Assembly: GCF_050717535.1 (NCBI RefSeq)
Contig: NZ_JBOITM010000066.1
Coordinates: 62,001-126,000 of the forward strand
Source of the DNA: Clostridium_AD sp050717535
GTDB lineage: Bacteria > Bacillota > Clostridia > Clostridiales > Clostridiaceae
Reading direction: 5' to 3'
DNA: 64,000 bases
In this document: piece after piece, positions 7,698 through 16,787 of the stretch
How positions within the stretch are numbered: the first letter of the stretch is position 1
How the letters are laid out: each line of letters starts with the position of its first letter
Notes under the pieces: generated by a model
Told to the model about the DNA's origin: nothing
The model's input: only the letters and a program-made list of their open reading frames with translations
Database searches by the model: none
Translations under genes and position numbers: made by a program

Positions 7698-8882
7698 GTG
7701 ATTAATATTAAAGCTATTATTAATGGAAAACTTATTATGAAAGATAGAATAATGCATGATAGCATAATAATTTTTGATAAACAAATTATAAAAATTATAA
7801 ATTCAGAAGAATTTCTTAAATATAAAAAAGATTATAAGGAAAAGTATAAAGAAGAAATCCAAGTAATAGATGCTAAGGGTAAATATGTTTCACCAGGTTT
7901 TATTGATATTCATATTCACGGTTCAGGTGGCTATGATACTATGGATGGCACAGCTGAAGCATTGAAAGTAATAAGTGGTACAATAGCAGCAAATGGAGTA
8001 ACTTCCTATTTACCTACTACGATGACTATGGATAAGGATAGTATATACAGTGCGTTAGACGCTATAAGAGAAGCAATGAAAATAGAAAATCAAGGGGCAA
8101 AGATTTTAGGGGTACATATGGAGGGGCCTTTTATAAATGAAAAGTATAAAGGGGCTCAGAAAGCAGATAATATTATAGAGCCAGATTATGATATTATAAA
8201 GAATTATTTAGATATTATTAAAATTATAACTCTTGCACCAGAAGTGGATAAGGATCATAGTTTTATTAAAAAGGTAAAGCATAATTCTGAAATTACCTTG
8301 TCAATAGGTCATTCAGATGCAAGCTATGAAGAGGCAATTAAGGCTATTGAGGATGGAATAACACATGCAACTCATACATTTAATGCTATGACTCCCTTGA
8401 ATCATAGAAAACCAGGCATTGTAGGGGCCATATTTTCAAGTGATATAACCTGCGAGTTAATAGCTGATATGATTCATATTCATCCAGCAATTTTCAATAT
8501 ACTCATAAATGCAAAGCAGAAAGATAAAATTGTACTTATAACAGATTCTATGAGAGCTGGATGTATGAAGAGTGGCACATATGATCTTGGTGGGCAAAAG
8601 GTAATAGTTGAAAATGGAGCTGCAAGGCTTCAAAATGGTACTTTAGCAGGAAGCGTTTTAACTCTGAACAAGGGAGTTGAAAATATGTTAAGTCACAGTA
8701 GCTTAGAGATTTATGAAGCTGTGGCAATGGCATCCAGTGTTCCAGCAAAGGTTATTAATATTCAGGATAGAAAGGGAAGTTTAGAGGTAGGATTAGATGC
8801 AGATATAGCAATTTTTGATAAAAACATAGATGTATGTTTTACAATAGTTGAAGGTAGAATAGTGTTTCAAACTCAAAAATAG
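7698..8882 (+). CDS. nagA: N-acetylglucosamine-6-phosphate deacetylase
   Basis: This is an amidohydrolase-fold enzyme of about 394 residues. The metal-binding motifs are DIHIHGSGGYD near residue 72, HMEGPFIN, GHSDA and HATHTFNAM, with the catalytic aspartate in ITDSMRAG. It hydrolyses GlcNAc-6-P to GlcN-6-P and acetate, between MurQ and NagB in the pathway. The start is uncertain. The coordinate given is a GTG at 7698, but GGGGTGA (7695-7701) overlaps that codon and would be the natural ribosome site for an ATT codon at 7707. Gaps of 50 and 32 bases to its neighbours make this one operon. Confidence 0.93.
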   Translation: MINIKAIINGKLIMKDRIMHDSIIIFDKQIIKIINSEEFLKYKKDYKEKYKEEIQVIDAKGKYVSPGFIDIHIHGSGGYDTMDGTAEALKVISGTIAANGVTSYLPTTMTMDKDSIYSALDAIREAMKIENQGAKILGVHMEGPFINEKYKGAQKADNIIEPDYDIIKNYLDIIKIITLAPEVDKDHSFIKKVKHNSEITLSIGHSDASYEEAIKAIEDGITHATHTFNAMTPLNHRKPGIVGAIFSSDITCELIADMIHIHPAIFNILINAKQKDKIVLITDSMRAGCMKSGTYDLGGQKVIVENGAARLQNGTLAGSVLTLNKGVENMLSHSSLEIYEAVAMASSVPAKVINIQDRKGSLEVGLDADIAIFDKNIDVCFTIVEGRIVFQTQK

Positions 8883-8914
8883 AATTTTGAGTATTATTAT
8901 AAGGTGGTGCAAAT

Positions 8915-9646
8915 ATGAGAATAATAGTAGTAGATAATTATGAGGAAATGAGTAAAAAAGCTGCAATGATGATTGCAAGTCAAGTAATGTTAAAACCTAA
9001 TAGCGTATTGGGGCTTGCTACTGGAGATACACCTCTTGGAATGTATAAGGAATTAATCGAATTGTATAGCAAAAATGAAGTTGATTTTAAGGAGGTTACA
9101 ACCTTTAATTTGGACGAATATTACGGACTTAATAGAGAAAATGCTCAAAGTTATTATGAGTATATGATGACCAATTTATTTAATAGTATAAATATAAATA
9201 AAAAAAATATTCATGTGCCAGATGGTATGTCACAGGACGTGAATGCTATATGCTCAGACTATGAGGAGAAAATAAAAGAAGCTGGTGGCATAGATATGCA
9301 AGTGCTAGGTATAGGTGGAAATGGGCATATTGGATTCAATGAGCCAAATGTAAATTTTGAAGCAAGAACCCATTTAGTTAATCTTGAAGAAGAAACTATA
9401 GAAGCTAATTCTAGGTTTTTCGACTCAATAGAAGATGTTCCAGTAAAAGCCTTAAGTATGGGGATAAAGACAATAATGAATTCTAAGAAGATAATTTTAC
9501 TTGCCAACGGAATAAGCAAGGCTGAATCTATTGCAAGAGCTATTAATGGCAAAATAAGCCCTAAAGTGCCTGCTTCTATTTTACAGCTCCATAATGATGT
9601 AACTGTAATTTTAGACAGTGAAGCTGCCAGTCTTTTAAAAATTTAA
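8915..9646 (+). CDS. nagB: Glucosamine-6-phosphate deaminase
   Basis: The 243-residue protein has the NagB motifs GLATGDTPLGMY (substrate phosphate loop), FNLDEYYGL (catalytic region), GIGGNGHIGFNEP, and ALSMGIKTIM near the C-terminus. It converts GlcN-6-P to fructose-6-P and ammonia, completing the route from cell-wall amino sugars to glycolysis. An AAGGTGG site precedes the ATG. It is the last gene of the operon, ended by a long palindromic terminator shared with the convergent CBS gene. It lacks the C-terminal extension of the allosteric E. coli enzyme, as is usual in Firmicutes. Confidence 0.96.
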   Translation: MRIIVVDNYEEMSKKAAMMIASQVMLKPNSVLGLATGDTPLGMYKELIELYSKNEVDFKEVTTFNLDEYYGLNRENAQSYYEYMMTNLFNSININKKNIHVPDGMSQDVNAICSDYEEKIKEAGGIDMQVLGIGGNGHIGFNEPNVNFEARTHLVNLEEETIEANSRFFDSIEDVPVKALSMGIKTIMNSKKIILLANGISKAESIARAINGKISPKVPASILQLHNDVTVILDSEAASLLKI

Positions 9647-9692
9647 TAAAACACCTATACTAGATATTTTAGTCTAGTATAGGTGTTTTATT
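9646..9692. terminator. Bidirectional terminator between nagB and the CBS gene
   Basis: A perfect 20-bp stem (AATAAAACACCTATACTAGA and its complement) closes a 7-base loop. Both sides give T-rich tails, so it serves both convergent genes. Confidence 0.9.
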
Positions 9693-9700
9693 AAATTCTA

Positions 9701-10150
9701 TTATTTTGCTATTAAATTAAAACCTTTTTCTTCACTATTTTCATTATTTTCGTATAATAAATTAAAACAATAAGTTATTATGTCACTTCTTTTAATTATT
9801 CCTATAAAAACTCCGTTATCATCTACAACAGGAACAAAGTTCTGATCTTTTGCTAGAGATATTAAACTCTCTATGTCTGAATTAATTAATACTGCTGTGT
9901 TACAGATATGTCTTGGAATATCACTAATTAAAATCTTATTTGTGTCATTAAAACTTAAATTGGGACTATTCTTTAGTTTCCATAATAGATCACCTTCAGT
10001 TAATGTACCTACATAATTACCTTTTTCATTTATTAATGGTATAGATGTATACCGATGGTATTCCATTCGTTCTAGTGCTTGCCTCATTGTAGAGGTCAAC
10101 TTTTCATAAACAAGTTCACTTTTAGGTGTAAGAAAAAAAGCTATGTTCAT
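9701..10150 (-). CDS. CBS-domain pair protein
   Basis: The 149-residue protein consists of two CBS motifs and little else. The first is around residues 15-60 (RQALERMEYHRYTSIPLINEKGNYVGTLTEGDLLW) and the second around 85-125 (SLISLAKDQNFVPVVDDNGVFIGIIKRSDII). CBS pairs bind adenine nucleotides, and some small Firmicute members (CbpB/DarB) bind c-di-AMP and control partner proteins. The opening MNIAFFLTPKSE and length resemble that group, but the ligand cannot be read from sequence. It is a single gene, convergent with nagB and separated from the MATE gene by 118 bases. Confidence 0.82.
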   Translation of the reverse strand: MNIAFFLTPKSELVYEKLTSTMRQALERMEYHRYTSIPLINEKGNYVGTLTEGDLLWKLKNSPNLSFNDTNKILISDIPRHICNTAVLINSDIESLISLAKDQNFVPVVDDNGVFIGIIKRSDIITYCFNLLYENNENSEEKGFNLIAK

Positions 10151-10268
10151 AATTTACCCATCCTTTAAAAATCTTATTTTACCAGTTATCTTACAATCTT
10201 ATTATAACATGATTTTTATATTTATCTATTAACAATCTATTAAACATCTATTTTTACTGAAAATTCTG

Positions 10269-11612
10269 TTAAGAGTTGGCTGTGATTTCTATTACAGTTT
10301 TGTGCTTCCATTTTCCCTTCTTAAACCTTATACAATATAAACTGCCACGAACAACCCAGTCAATAACCATACCTATCCATACACCTACAAGTCCAAAATG
10401 TAATACAACTCCCAGCAAATAACCTAAGGTAATTCTAAAAAGCCACATGCCTATAATTGTAGTTACCAGTGTATATTTTACATCGCCTGCACCTTTTAGT
10501 CCTCCTGGAAGAACAAAGGATATTGACCATAGTGGTATACATAATGAATTCACTATAAGTACAGTTGAAGCTAAGTGAATTATATCATCATTAGTTGTAA
10601 ATAGTGATACAATTTTTCCTGCAAAGGGTATAAACATCAAAGCTACCATAGTTAAAAGAATGGTTGATAGCTTTGTAATATAGGATAGTGCATGTTCAGC
10701 TTCGTCTGTTTCACCACTTCCCATATATTTTCCTACAAGAGCGGTTGCTGCAATGCATAGTGAATTTCCTGGAACATTAAGCATAGTAGCAACAGATCCG
10801 GCAATTGCATTTGAAGCTATAGCTATAGTTCCCATATCTACTATAAAGATTTGAGTTATTAACTTTCCTCCATTAAAAAGTAAAGATTCTATACTTGCAG
10901 GGATACCAATGCCAAATATGAGTTTTAATAAGGATTTATCAAATTTGAATTTTTTTATATTGGTAAGTTTAAGAATTTTTGAACCTCGGATAAGTACTAT
11001 TATTATAATTATACCGCCACTAATTCTTGCAATAGCTATTCCAAGTGCTGCTCCTACTATGCCCATTCCTAAAATATTTATAAAAGTATAGGTTAAGGAA
11101 ACATTTACAATATTCATAAAGATACTAATTTTCATAGGAGTTTTTGTATCTCCGGCTCCACGCAGAAGTCCATTAGCAACTAAATCAATAGTTATTAGTG
11201 GATAAGTAAGTAAAGTTATACCTAAATACGTATGAGCATTGCTTATTACCTTAGGTTCTGCGCCGCCAAAAAGTGTAGCGATTATAGGACCTTGAAATAT
11301 GAACATCATAATAGTTACGAGAAAAGTAATTATAAGTCCTGAAAAAAGTGCTTGTTTCATAGTAGCATTAGCTTTTTTTATATTACCTTGGCCGATAAAT
11401 TGAGATACTACAACCATTCCGCCGATTGCCAGGGCTGAAAAAAATGCTATAAATATATTATTTATTGAGTCTACCATTCCAATAGCAGAAACTGCTTCTT
11501 TCCCTATATGTCCAGCCATCATAGTATTTATCATACCTAGTGATATAACAAATAATTGTTCTGTTAAAATTGGAATTGTTAAATCAAATACGTCTTTTCT
11601 TATCCACTTCAT
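10269..11612 (-). CDS. MATE-family multidrug/Na+ antiporter
   Basis: This is a 447-residue polytopic protein with twelve predicted hydrophobic segments arranged as two similar halves. Family features include LTIPILTEQLF at the start, GLLRGAGDTKTPM near residue 150, and the matching second-half block PGGLKGAGDVKYT. MATE proteins expel cationic drugs or metabolites using Na+ or H+ gradients. The substrate is unknown. The ATG is preceded by GAGGAG. The gene looks monocistronic. Upstream, at 11666-11690, are six copies of ATTT, a short microsatellite. Confidence 0.9.
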   Translation of the reverse strand: MKWIRKDVFDLTIPILTEQLFVISLGMINTMMAGHIGKEAVSAIGMVDSINNIFIAFFSALAIGGMVVVSQFIGQGNIKKANATMKQALFSGLIITFLVTIMMFIFQGPIIATLFGGAEPKVISNAHTYLGITLLTYPLITIDLVANGLLRGAGDTKTPMKISIFMNIVNVSLTYTFINILGMGIVGAALGIAIARISGGIIIIIVLIRGSKILKLTNIKKFKFDKSLLKLIFGIGIPASIESLLFNGGKLITQIFIVDMGTIAIASNAIAGSVATMLNVPGNSLCIAATALVGKYMGSGETDEAEHALSYITKLSTILLTMVALMFIPFAGKIVSLFTTNDDIIHLASTVLIVNSLCIPLWSISFVLPGGLKGAGDVKYTLVTTIIGMWLFRITLGYLLGVVLHFGLVGVWIGMVIDWVVRGSLYCIRFKKGKWKHKTVIEITANS

Positions 11613-11665
11613 AATGTCTCCTCTAATTTAGTTAATATATATATTATAACATTACAGTTCATCTA

Positions 11666-11690
11666 ATTTATTTATTTATTTATTTATTTA
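11666..11690. repeat. ATTT tetranucleotide microsatellite (six copies)
   Basis: Six uninterrupted ATTT units lie between the divergently transcribed MATE and BMP genes. Such tracts can change length by slippage and may alter promoter spacing. No promoter element was placed confidently around it. Confidence 0.8.
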
Positions 11691-11866
11691 TGGATTTTGC
11701 TACAAGTTTTACTGTATAAATTATGCAAGTGTCTAAATAAATCTTGTATGTTTCTAAATGTTGGTAAAATAGTATTTGGTATATTATAATAGAGAAAAGA
11801 GCATTTATCATAATAGCACATTATGGTAATAAATATTGATAGCTAAAAATGCTAAGGAGTGGGTAT

Positions 11867-13780
11867 ATGATGAATTTTTCATCTGTTGATGAATATAAAA
11901 AGGCCAGTAAATTAGCTAAAGTGAGATATTACTTGGATAAATCAAAAGGAAATTCAGGGCATATATTATCCTTAGATAGTATTTTAAAAAAACTAGATAT
12001 AGTAGCAGAAATGCCCCTGGGAATAAAAAGTATTCCATTAAAAAAGATAATAGGAACTTATTTTTACACAAGAAGTAGAGACTTTGCAATGAACTTCCTT
12101 CCACTAGCCAATGAAGATAGTGAGTTTTCTACGAAATGGCAAGCAGTATATGCTTATCACATTAATGATGGAATAGCAGACCCTATAAAATTATATGAGT
12201 ACATGAACGAGTTCTATGTTATGGAGGGGAATAAACGGGTAAGTGTCCTAAAATATGTAGATGCTTATGCAATAGAAGGAGAAATTACTAGGCTAGTTCC
12301 TAAAAGAGATGAGAATGACTTAAATAATACAATATATTACGAGTTTTTAGATTTTAATAATAGTACTGGGATAAATGATATCTGGTTTACTAAAGAGGGT
12401 AGCTTTCCGATGCTTTTCAAGTATTTGGAAGAATATGATCCTAAGCTCCACTTATTTGCTAACAAATACGAACATTTTATAAAAAATGTTTATTCACCAT
12501 TTAGGAATACTTTCTATGAATTAGGTGGGGATAAATTAAATATCACCACTGGAGATGCATTTTTAGAATATATAAAAATTTATGGTATTTCAGATGAGTT
12601 TAAAGAATTAAAGAGAAAACCAAGGGTTGAAAAGTTTTTGGAGGAACTTACTATAATATCAAAAAATAATGCAGTAGATATTCAAACGCAGCCTTTTGAT
12701 GTTCATAAGAAAAATGTTATTACATCTTTTACAAATTTAGTAGCTCCACCTAAAAAGCTGCGAGTAGCTTTTATTTTAGAAAAAACTATTGATACATCTG
12801 GTTGGAGTTATGTTCATGATTTAGGAAGAATATATGCTCAGCAGCAATTAGGCAGTGAAATAGAAACTTTTGTTATAGATAATTTTAAAAATGATAGTGA
12901 TAGCTATGAAAGATTAAGTCAGTTGTGCGAAGAAAATTATGATATTATTTTTACTACATGTTCATATTATCTTAATATAACGCTTAGAGCAGCACTAAAA
13001 TATGACAATATTAAGTTCTTTAACTGTTCTCCAGTAAAGGCTTATAGAAATGTAAGTACTTATTTTGGGCGTTCTCATGAACCAAGGTTTTTAATGGGTC
13101 TTATTGCCGGTACAATTACAAAATCTAATATTATAGGATATATAGATACCTATAATGAGACAGAGATTATAACAGGAATTAATGCTTTTGCCTTAGGGGT
13201 TAAAACTGTAAATCCAAATGCGAAGGTTACAATTTCTTGGCTTAATGAACCGGGAGATATGGAGCATTCCAAAGAATTAATTCAAGGCCTTAAAAGCACT
13301 GGTGCAGATCTTATAATGCAAAATGATTTAACAGCACTAGGTAAGGGCTCAAGAGATTTTGGACTATATTCTTTAGAATACAGCGAAAAAGAGGAAAAGT
13401 GGATACCAGAAGTAAATTATGGTTTAATTACATGGGATTGGGGAGAATTTTACGAGAAAATACTTAGAAATATCGTAAATGGTAGTTTTAAAGGCATATT
13501 TAGCACGCAGTCTAAACGTGTAAGTTTTTGGTGGGGGATGGACTCAGGCCTTGTGGATATTATTTATTCAAAACATAATGTTCCTATACAAACTCAAAAG
13601 TTAGTAGATATAATGCGCGAACTAATTATTGAAAATAGATTTCATACTTTTGCCGGCCCAGTTTATGACACTGACGGCGAAATTCGTATAAAGGATGGAG
13701 ACATAGGAAACTATGAGGATATGTTATATATGGACTGGTTTGTAGACAATGTGGTAGGAGAACTACCAGAAGAAGAATAA
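11867..13780 (+). CDS. Cytosolic BMP (PnrA-like) ligand-binding protein with ParB-like N-terminal region
   Basis: From about residue 300 (KKLRVAFILEKTIDTSGWSY) to the end the protein matches the BMP/PnrA substrate-binding fold, which binds nucleosides in lipoprotein relatives. Typical blocks are DIIFTTCSYYLN, GRSHEPRFLMGLIAG and DLIMQNDLTALG. It has no signal peptide or lipobox. Residues ~90-145 (KLYEYMNEFYVMEGNKRVSVLKYVDA) resemble the ParB/sulfiredoxin-like fold instead. The protein (~637 residues) should therefore be cytoplasmic and a sensor or enzyme rather than an ABC binding protein; that is inference. The start at 11867 is chosen because AAGGAG precedes it by seven bases; an earlier in-frame ATG at 11849 overlaps that site. 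A phosphoesterase gene follows after 20 bases and is probably co-transcribed. Confidence 0.75.
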   Translation: MMNFSSVDEYKKASKLAKVRYYLDKSKGNSGHILSLDSILKKLDIVAEMPLGIKSIPLKKIIGTYFYTRSRDFAMNFLPLANEDSEFSTKWQAVYAYHINDGIADPIKLYEYMNEFYVMEGNKRVSVLKYVDAYAIEGEITRLVPKRDENDLNNTIYYEFLDFNNSTGINDIWFTKEGSFPMLFKYLEEYDPKLHLFANKYEHFIKNVYSPFRNTFYELGGDKLNITTGDAFLEYIKIYGISDEFKELKRKPRVEKFLEELTIISKNNAVDIQTQPFDVHKKNVITSFTNLVAPPKKLRVAFILEKTIDTSGWSYVHDLGRIYAQQQLGSEIETFVIDNFKNDSDSYERLSQLCEENYDIIFTTCSYYLNITLRAALKYDNIKFFNCSPVKAYRNVSTYFGRSHEPRFLMGLIAGTITKSNIIGYIDTYNETEIITGINAFALGVKTVNPNAKVTISWLNEPGDMEHSKELIQGLKSTGADLIMQNDLTALGKGSRDFGLYSLEYSEKEEKWIPEVNYGLITWDWGEFYEKILRNIVNGSFKGIFSTQSKRVSFWWGMDSGLVDIIYSKHNVPIQTQKLVDIMRELIIENRFHTFAGPVYDTDGEIRIKDGDIGNYEDMLYMDWFVDNVVGELPEEE

Positions 13781-13800
13781 AATATTCAAAAGATGAGTAG

Positions 13801-14397
13801 GTGATTAAGATTAAAATTCTATTAGTTTCAGATGTTGAAGATAGTTATATTTGGGATCATTTTGATCATGAAAGATTTAGTGGAATTGAGCTTGTTATAT
13901 CCTGTGGAGACTTAAAAGCAGACTATTTAGAATATCTAGCTGATATGATTCAGGCACCAGTACTTTATGTTAATGGTAATCATGATGGGAGGTATTTAGT
14001 AAAGCCTCCTGCTGGTTGTATTCCTATAGATGACAAAATTTTTGTATATAAAAATATTAGAATACTAGGTCTTGGAGGGTCTATTGATTATAATAGTGGA
14101 CCTTTTCAATATACAGAAAAGGAAATGCATAAAAGAGTTTCAAAATTAAAAATAAGTTTATGGAAGAGCAAAGGGTTTGATATATTAGTAACTCATTCAC
14201 CAGCAAAAGGCATGGGGGATGGAATAGATCGTTGTCATCAGGGGTTTGAAGTGTTTATCGATGTTTTAAACAAATATTCTCCAAAATATTTTTTTTATGG
14301 CCATCAACATTTGGAGTATGGAAGAGGCGAAAGAAAAATGATTTATAATGATACTATAATTATAAATGCATTTAAATATCATATTATTGAAATATAA
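13801..14397 (+). CDS. Calcineurin-like metallophosphoesterase
   Basis: The ~198-residue protein has the metallophosphoesterase motifs SDVED (first metal ligand), ISCGDL, NGNHD, ILVTHSP and YGHQH. The first motif reads D-x-E where most relatives have D-x-H, so one metal ligand is altered. It is close in layout to small YfcE/MJ0936-type phosphodiesterases, but the substrate is unknown. It follows the BMP-domain gene by 20 bases, suggesting a shared nucleotide or nucleoside role. The coordinate given is a GTG at 13801. AGGTGA (13799-13804) overlaps it and sits five bases before an ATT at 13810, the same arrangement as in nagA. A terminator follows. Confidence 0.85.
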   Translation: MIKIKILLVSDVEDSYIWDHFDHERFSGIELVISCGDLKADYLEYLADMIQAPVLYVNGNHDGRYLVKPPAGCIPIDDKIFVYKNIRILGLGGSIDYNSGPFQYTEKEMHKRVSKLKISLWKSKGFDILVTHSPAKGMGDGIDRCHQGFEVFIDVLNKYSPKYFFYGHQHLEYGRGERKMIYNDTIIINAFKYHIIEI

Positions 14398-14401
14398 AAA
14401 A

Positions 14402-14433
14402 CTCATGGGTAATGATCTTGCCCATGAGATTTT
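14402..14433 (+). terminator. Terminator after the metallophosphoesterase gene
   Basis: An 8-bp perfect stem (CTCATGGG with CCCATGAG) with an 11-base loop is followed by ATTTTTAT. Confidence 0.8.
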
Positions 14434-14475
14434 TATATTTTCTGGTATCTAAGTTGAATTTATCTTAGCATTAGT

Positions 14476-15375
14476 TTAGTTACTAACTGATATTTTCTTT
14501 TTTCTAAGGAAAGCCCATTTAGTTTCTGTGGTTATAATTGCAAGAAATATAGTTAAACAACCTAAAACCATTTTTATATTAAATATTTCATTAAGTACTA
14601 AAACAGATAAAATAACACCAAAAACCGATTCTAAACATAGAATAATAGCGGCATGAGTAGGGGTAGTATATTTCTGTGCTACATTTTGTACCATAAATGC
14701 AAACATTGTACTGAAAATTGCTAAATAACCAATTGCAATTATTGTGCTTGAATTCATTTGTGTTGGCACTGGTTCAAAGATTAAAGCAGCTATAAATGAG
14801 AAAACTGCAGCAGAGCCTAATTGTATTATTACAAGAATTATAGCACCAACTTTTTGCGTGAAAAACCCAACAGATACTATATGAGCTGCGAAAAATACTG
14901 CACATAGTAAGGTCAAACCGTCTCCTAGTCCAATATGTATGCCTCCATCTAGGGTCAGCATTCCTATTCCTATAAAGCACATAAAAGCGGATACTAAGGA
15001 ATAGGCATCAGGTTTTCTTTTGCTAATTGCCCAATATAGAAAGGGCACAATAACTACATTAGTTCCAGTTAAAAAAGCATTTTTACCGGCGGTGGTATAT
15101 TTCATACCAATAGTTTGAGCAGTAAAGCCTAAAAACAAGAGAAATCCAACCAAGGTTCCAACTGCTAGTTGATTTTTAGTAATGTGTTTAAGTTTTTTTC
15201 TGAAAAATAAGAGCATAATTATTACGGAAATACCAAAACGCATTGCCATGATATAAAAAGGTGTAATACTATCTAAAGCATCTTTTACAGCTATGAATCC
15301 ACCTCCCCAAACAATTGCCACTAGTAGTAGTGACATGTCCGCAAGTATACTCTTTCTTTTGTCAGTGTTTTCCAT
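14476..15375 (-). CDS. EamA/DMT-family transporter
   Basis: The protein of about 299 residues has ten hydrophobic segments forming two EamA repeats. The first opens LLLVAIVWGGGFIAVKDAL and the second contains FSTMFAFMVQNVAQKYTTPTHAAIILCLESVFGVI, both standard for drug/metabolite exporters of the YdcZ/RhaT superfamily. The substrate is unknown. The ATG at 15375 is preferred because GGGAG lies 8-12 bases before it; an in-frame ATG eight codons earlier has no ribosome site. It lies in the same orientation as the HD-GYP gene upstream, with a 92-base gap. Confidence 0.85.
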   Translation of the reverse strand: MENTDKRKSILADMSLLLVAIVWGGGFIAVKDALDSITPFYIMAMRFGISVIIMLLFFRKKLKHITKNQLAVGTLVGFLLFLGFTAQTIGMKYTTAGKNAFLTGTNVVIVPFLYWAISKRKPDAYSLVSAFMCFIGIGMLTLDGGIHIGLGDGLTLLCAVFFAAHIVSVGFFTQKVGAIILVIIQLGSAAVFSFIAALIFEPVPTQMNSSTIIAIGYLAIFSTMFAFMVQNVAQKYTTPTHAAIILCLESVFGVILSVLVLNEIFNIKMVLGCLTIFLAIITTETKWAFLRKKKISVSN

Positions 15376-15467
15376 GGTTTGCACTCCCTTAATATCCAAG
15401 GCATCGTTGACTTGTTATTTTAAAAATAAATGTGATAAAATAGGAACAATTCTATATTAAAATCCAC

Positions 15468-16550
15468 TTAAGGTAAAAGTTCTACAATAAATAAATCTTT
15501 TTCATTACTTAAATCTATAAAATCAGTATCTTTAGTATCTGAATTAATGGATATGAGAGGCCTTGAAATATTATTAAGGTCTATTTTAATTATCTTTCCA
15601 ATACTACCATTGCTTAGTTTTACCATTTCACCGGTGTAGTAATTTGACATTTGTTTTATAAAGGTAGTTAGAAAATGGTAATCAAACAAACCCATACAAT
15701 CATGTTGCATAATATCTAATACCGCAAAGGGGTTAAGTTTTTTACTATAGACTCTGTCAGAAGTCATAGCATCAAACATATCTATAATTCCTATTATTTT
15801 TGCAAAGGTACTAATCTTGTCTTCTTTTAAACCCATAGGATATCCTGAACCATCTAGCCTCTCATGATGCATAAGCACACCTAAACTTACAGACTCATCT
15901 AAATAAGGAATATTGCGTAGGAGGTCATAAGAGTAAACTGAATGTTTCTTTATTTCCTCAAATTCAGGTTTTGTAAGCTTTGAAGGCTTATTTAATATGG
16001 TTTGGTCTACTTTCGTTTTGCCGATGTCATGAAGAAAAGCTGCATAGGTTAAAAGTGATAAATCCTTACTAGGTAAATTAAGCCATTTTCCTAGCATAGA
16101 ACTTAAAAGTGCAACATTTACAGAATGTCTTTTAAGATACTCATCTATATCCCTAGAATTTGTGATACTCTTTAAGATAGAATCATAATCATTAAGATTA
16201 TCTAAAATTTCTTTAGACATTGATTTAATTTCTGTTATGTCTAATTTTTTATTTTTCTCTATGCTATTTAAAAAATTATCCATACGACTTGAAAAATGAT
16301 TTAATATATTTTCAGTCTGAATTAAATTTTGTTGTCTTGAGTTTTCTGAACTAGGAACTAGTGTTTCTTCTTTAGGGGTGTAAATAGATACACTGTCTAA
16401 TGGATAGAATTCTAGTATTTTTTTAATAATGGAACTATTTAATGCAATTTCTTTTGCAACTAAAGTTAAGCCATTTAGTATTAAATCTTCAGCTAAAATC
16501 ATACCTGGTTTTAGCCCGTAAATGCTTATACTTTCAATATTTGATTTCAT
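15468..16550 (-). CDS. HD-GYP domain cyclic-di-GMP phosphodiesterase
   Basis: Residues ~140-310 hold an HD-GYP domain with H174-D175 in HDIGK and the extended signature HHERLDGSGYP, which hydrolyses c-di-GMP to GMP via a di- or tri-iron centre. The first ~60 residues (IYGLKPGMILAEDLILNGLTLVAK) form the small N-terminal domain commonly fused to these enzymes. There is no membrane segment. Its likely counterpart is the GGDEF protein at 33765-34841. GGAG precedes the ATG. The gene is divergent from the cysteine desulfurase gene. Confidence 0.9.
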   Translation of the reverse strand: MKSNIESISIYGLKPGMILAEDLILNGLTLVAKEIALNSSIIKKILEFYPLDSVSIYTPKEETLVPSSENSRQQNLIQTENILNHFSSRMDNFLNSIEKNKKLDITEIKSMSKEILDNLNDYDSILKSITNSRDIDEYLKRHSVNVALLSSMLGKWLNLPSKDLSLLTYAAFLHDIGKTKVDQTILNKPSKLTKPEFEEIKKHSVYSYDLLRNIPYLDESVSLGVLMHHERLDGSGYPMGLKEDKISTFAKIIGIIDMFDAMTSDRVYSKKLNPFAVLDIMQHDCMGLFDYHFLTTFIKQMSNYYTGEMVKLSNGSIGKIIKIDLNNISRPLISINSDTKDTDFIDLSNEKDLFIVELLP

Positions 16551-16682
16551 AGATTCATCTCCTTTAAAATTAATTCATAGGTTAAGTGAAATTACTGAAA
16601 TGACAACATTTAATTTAAATATTTTAATAACTTTATTTTACCATAAAAACTTGCATTAGCCTAAATGAATGTTTTTTAATTA

Positions 16683-16711
16683 TTGACATTAATAATTATA
16701 AAATTTATAAT
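16683..16711 (+). promoter_or_regulatory. Consensus sigma-A promoter of the desulfurase-thiI operon
   Basis: TTGACA (16683-16688) and TATAAT (16706-16711) are perfect and 17 bases apart. The start site would be near 16718, giving a leader of about 70 bases. Confidence 0.85.
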
Positions 16712-16787
16712 TAAGTAAATCAGAGCGAATCACTAAGAATTAATTGTATTAGTTTAATGGATATTTAAAGAGGAGAGATACAGAAAT

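Noticed and set aside
8548..8748. Minus-strand open frame inside nagA
   Set aside because: It is antisense to conserved NagA motifs and has no start signal; a frame shadow.
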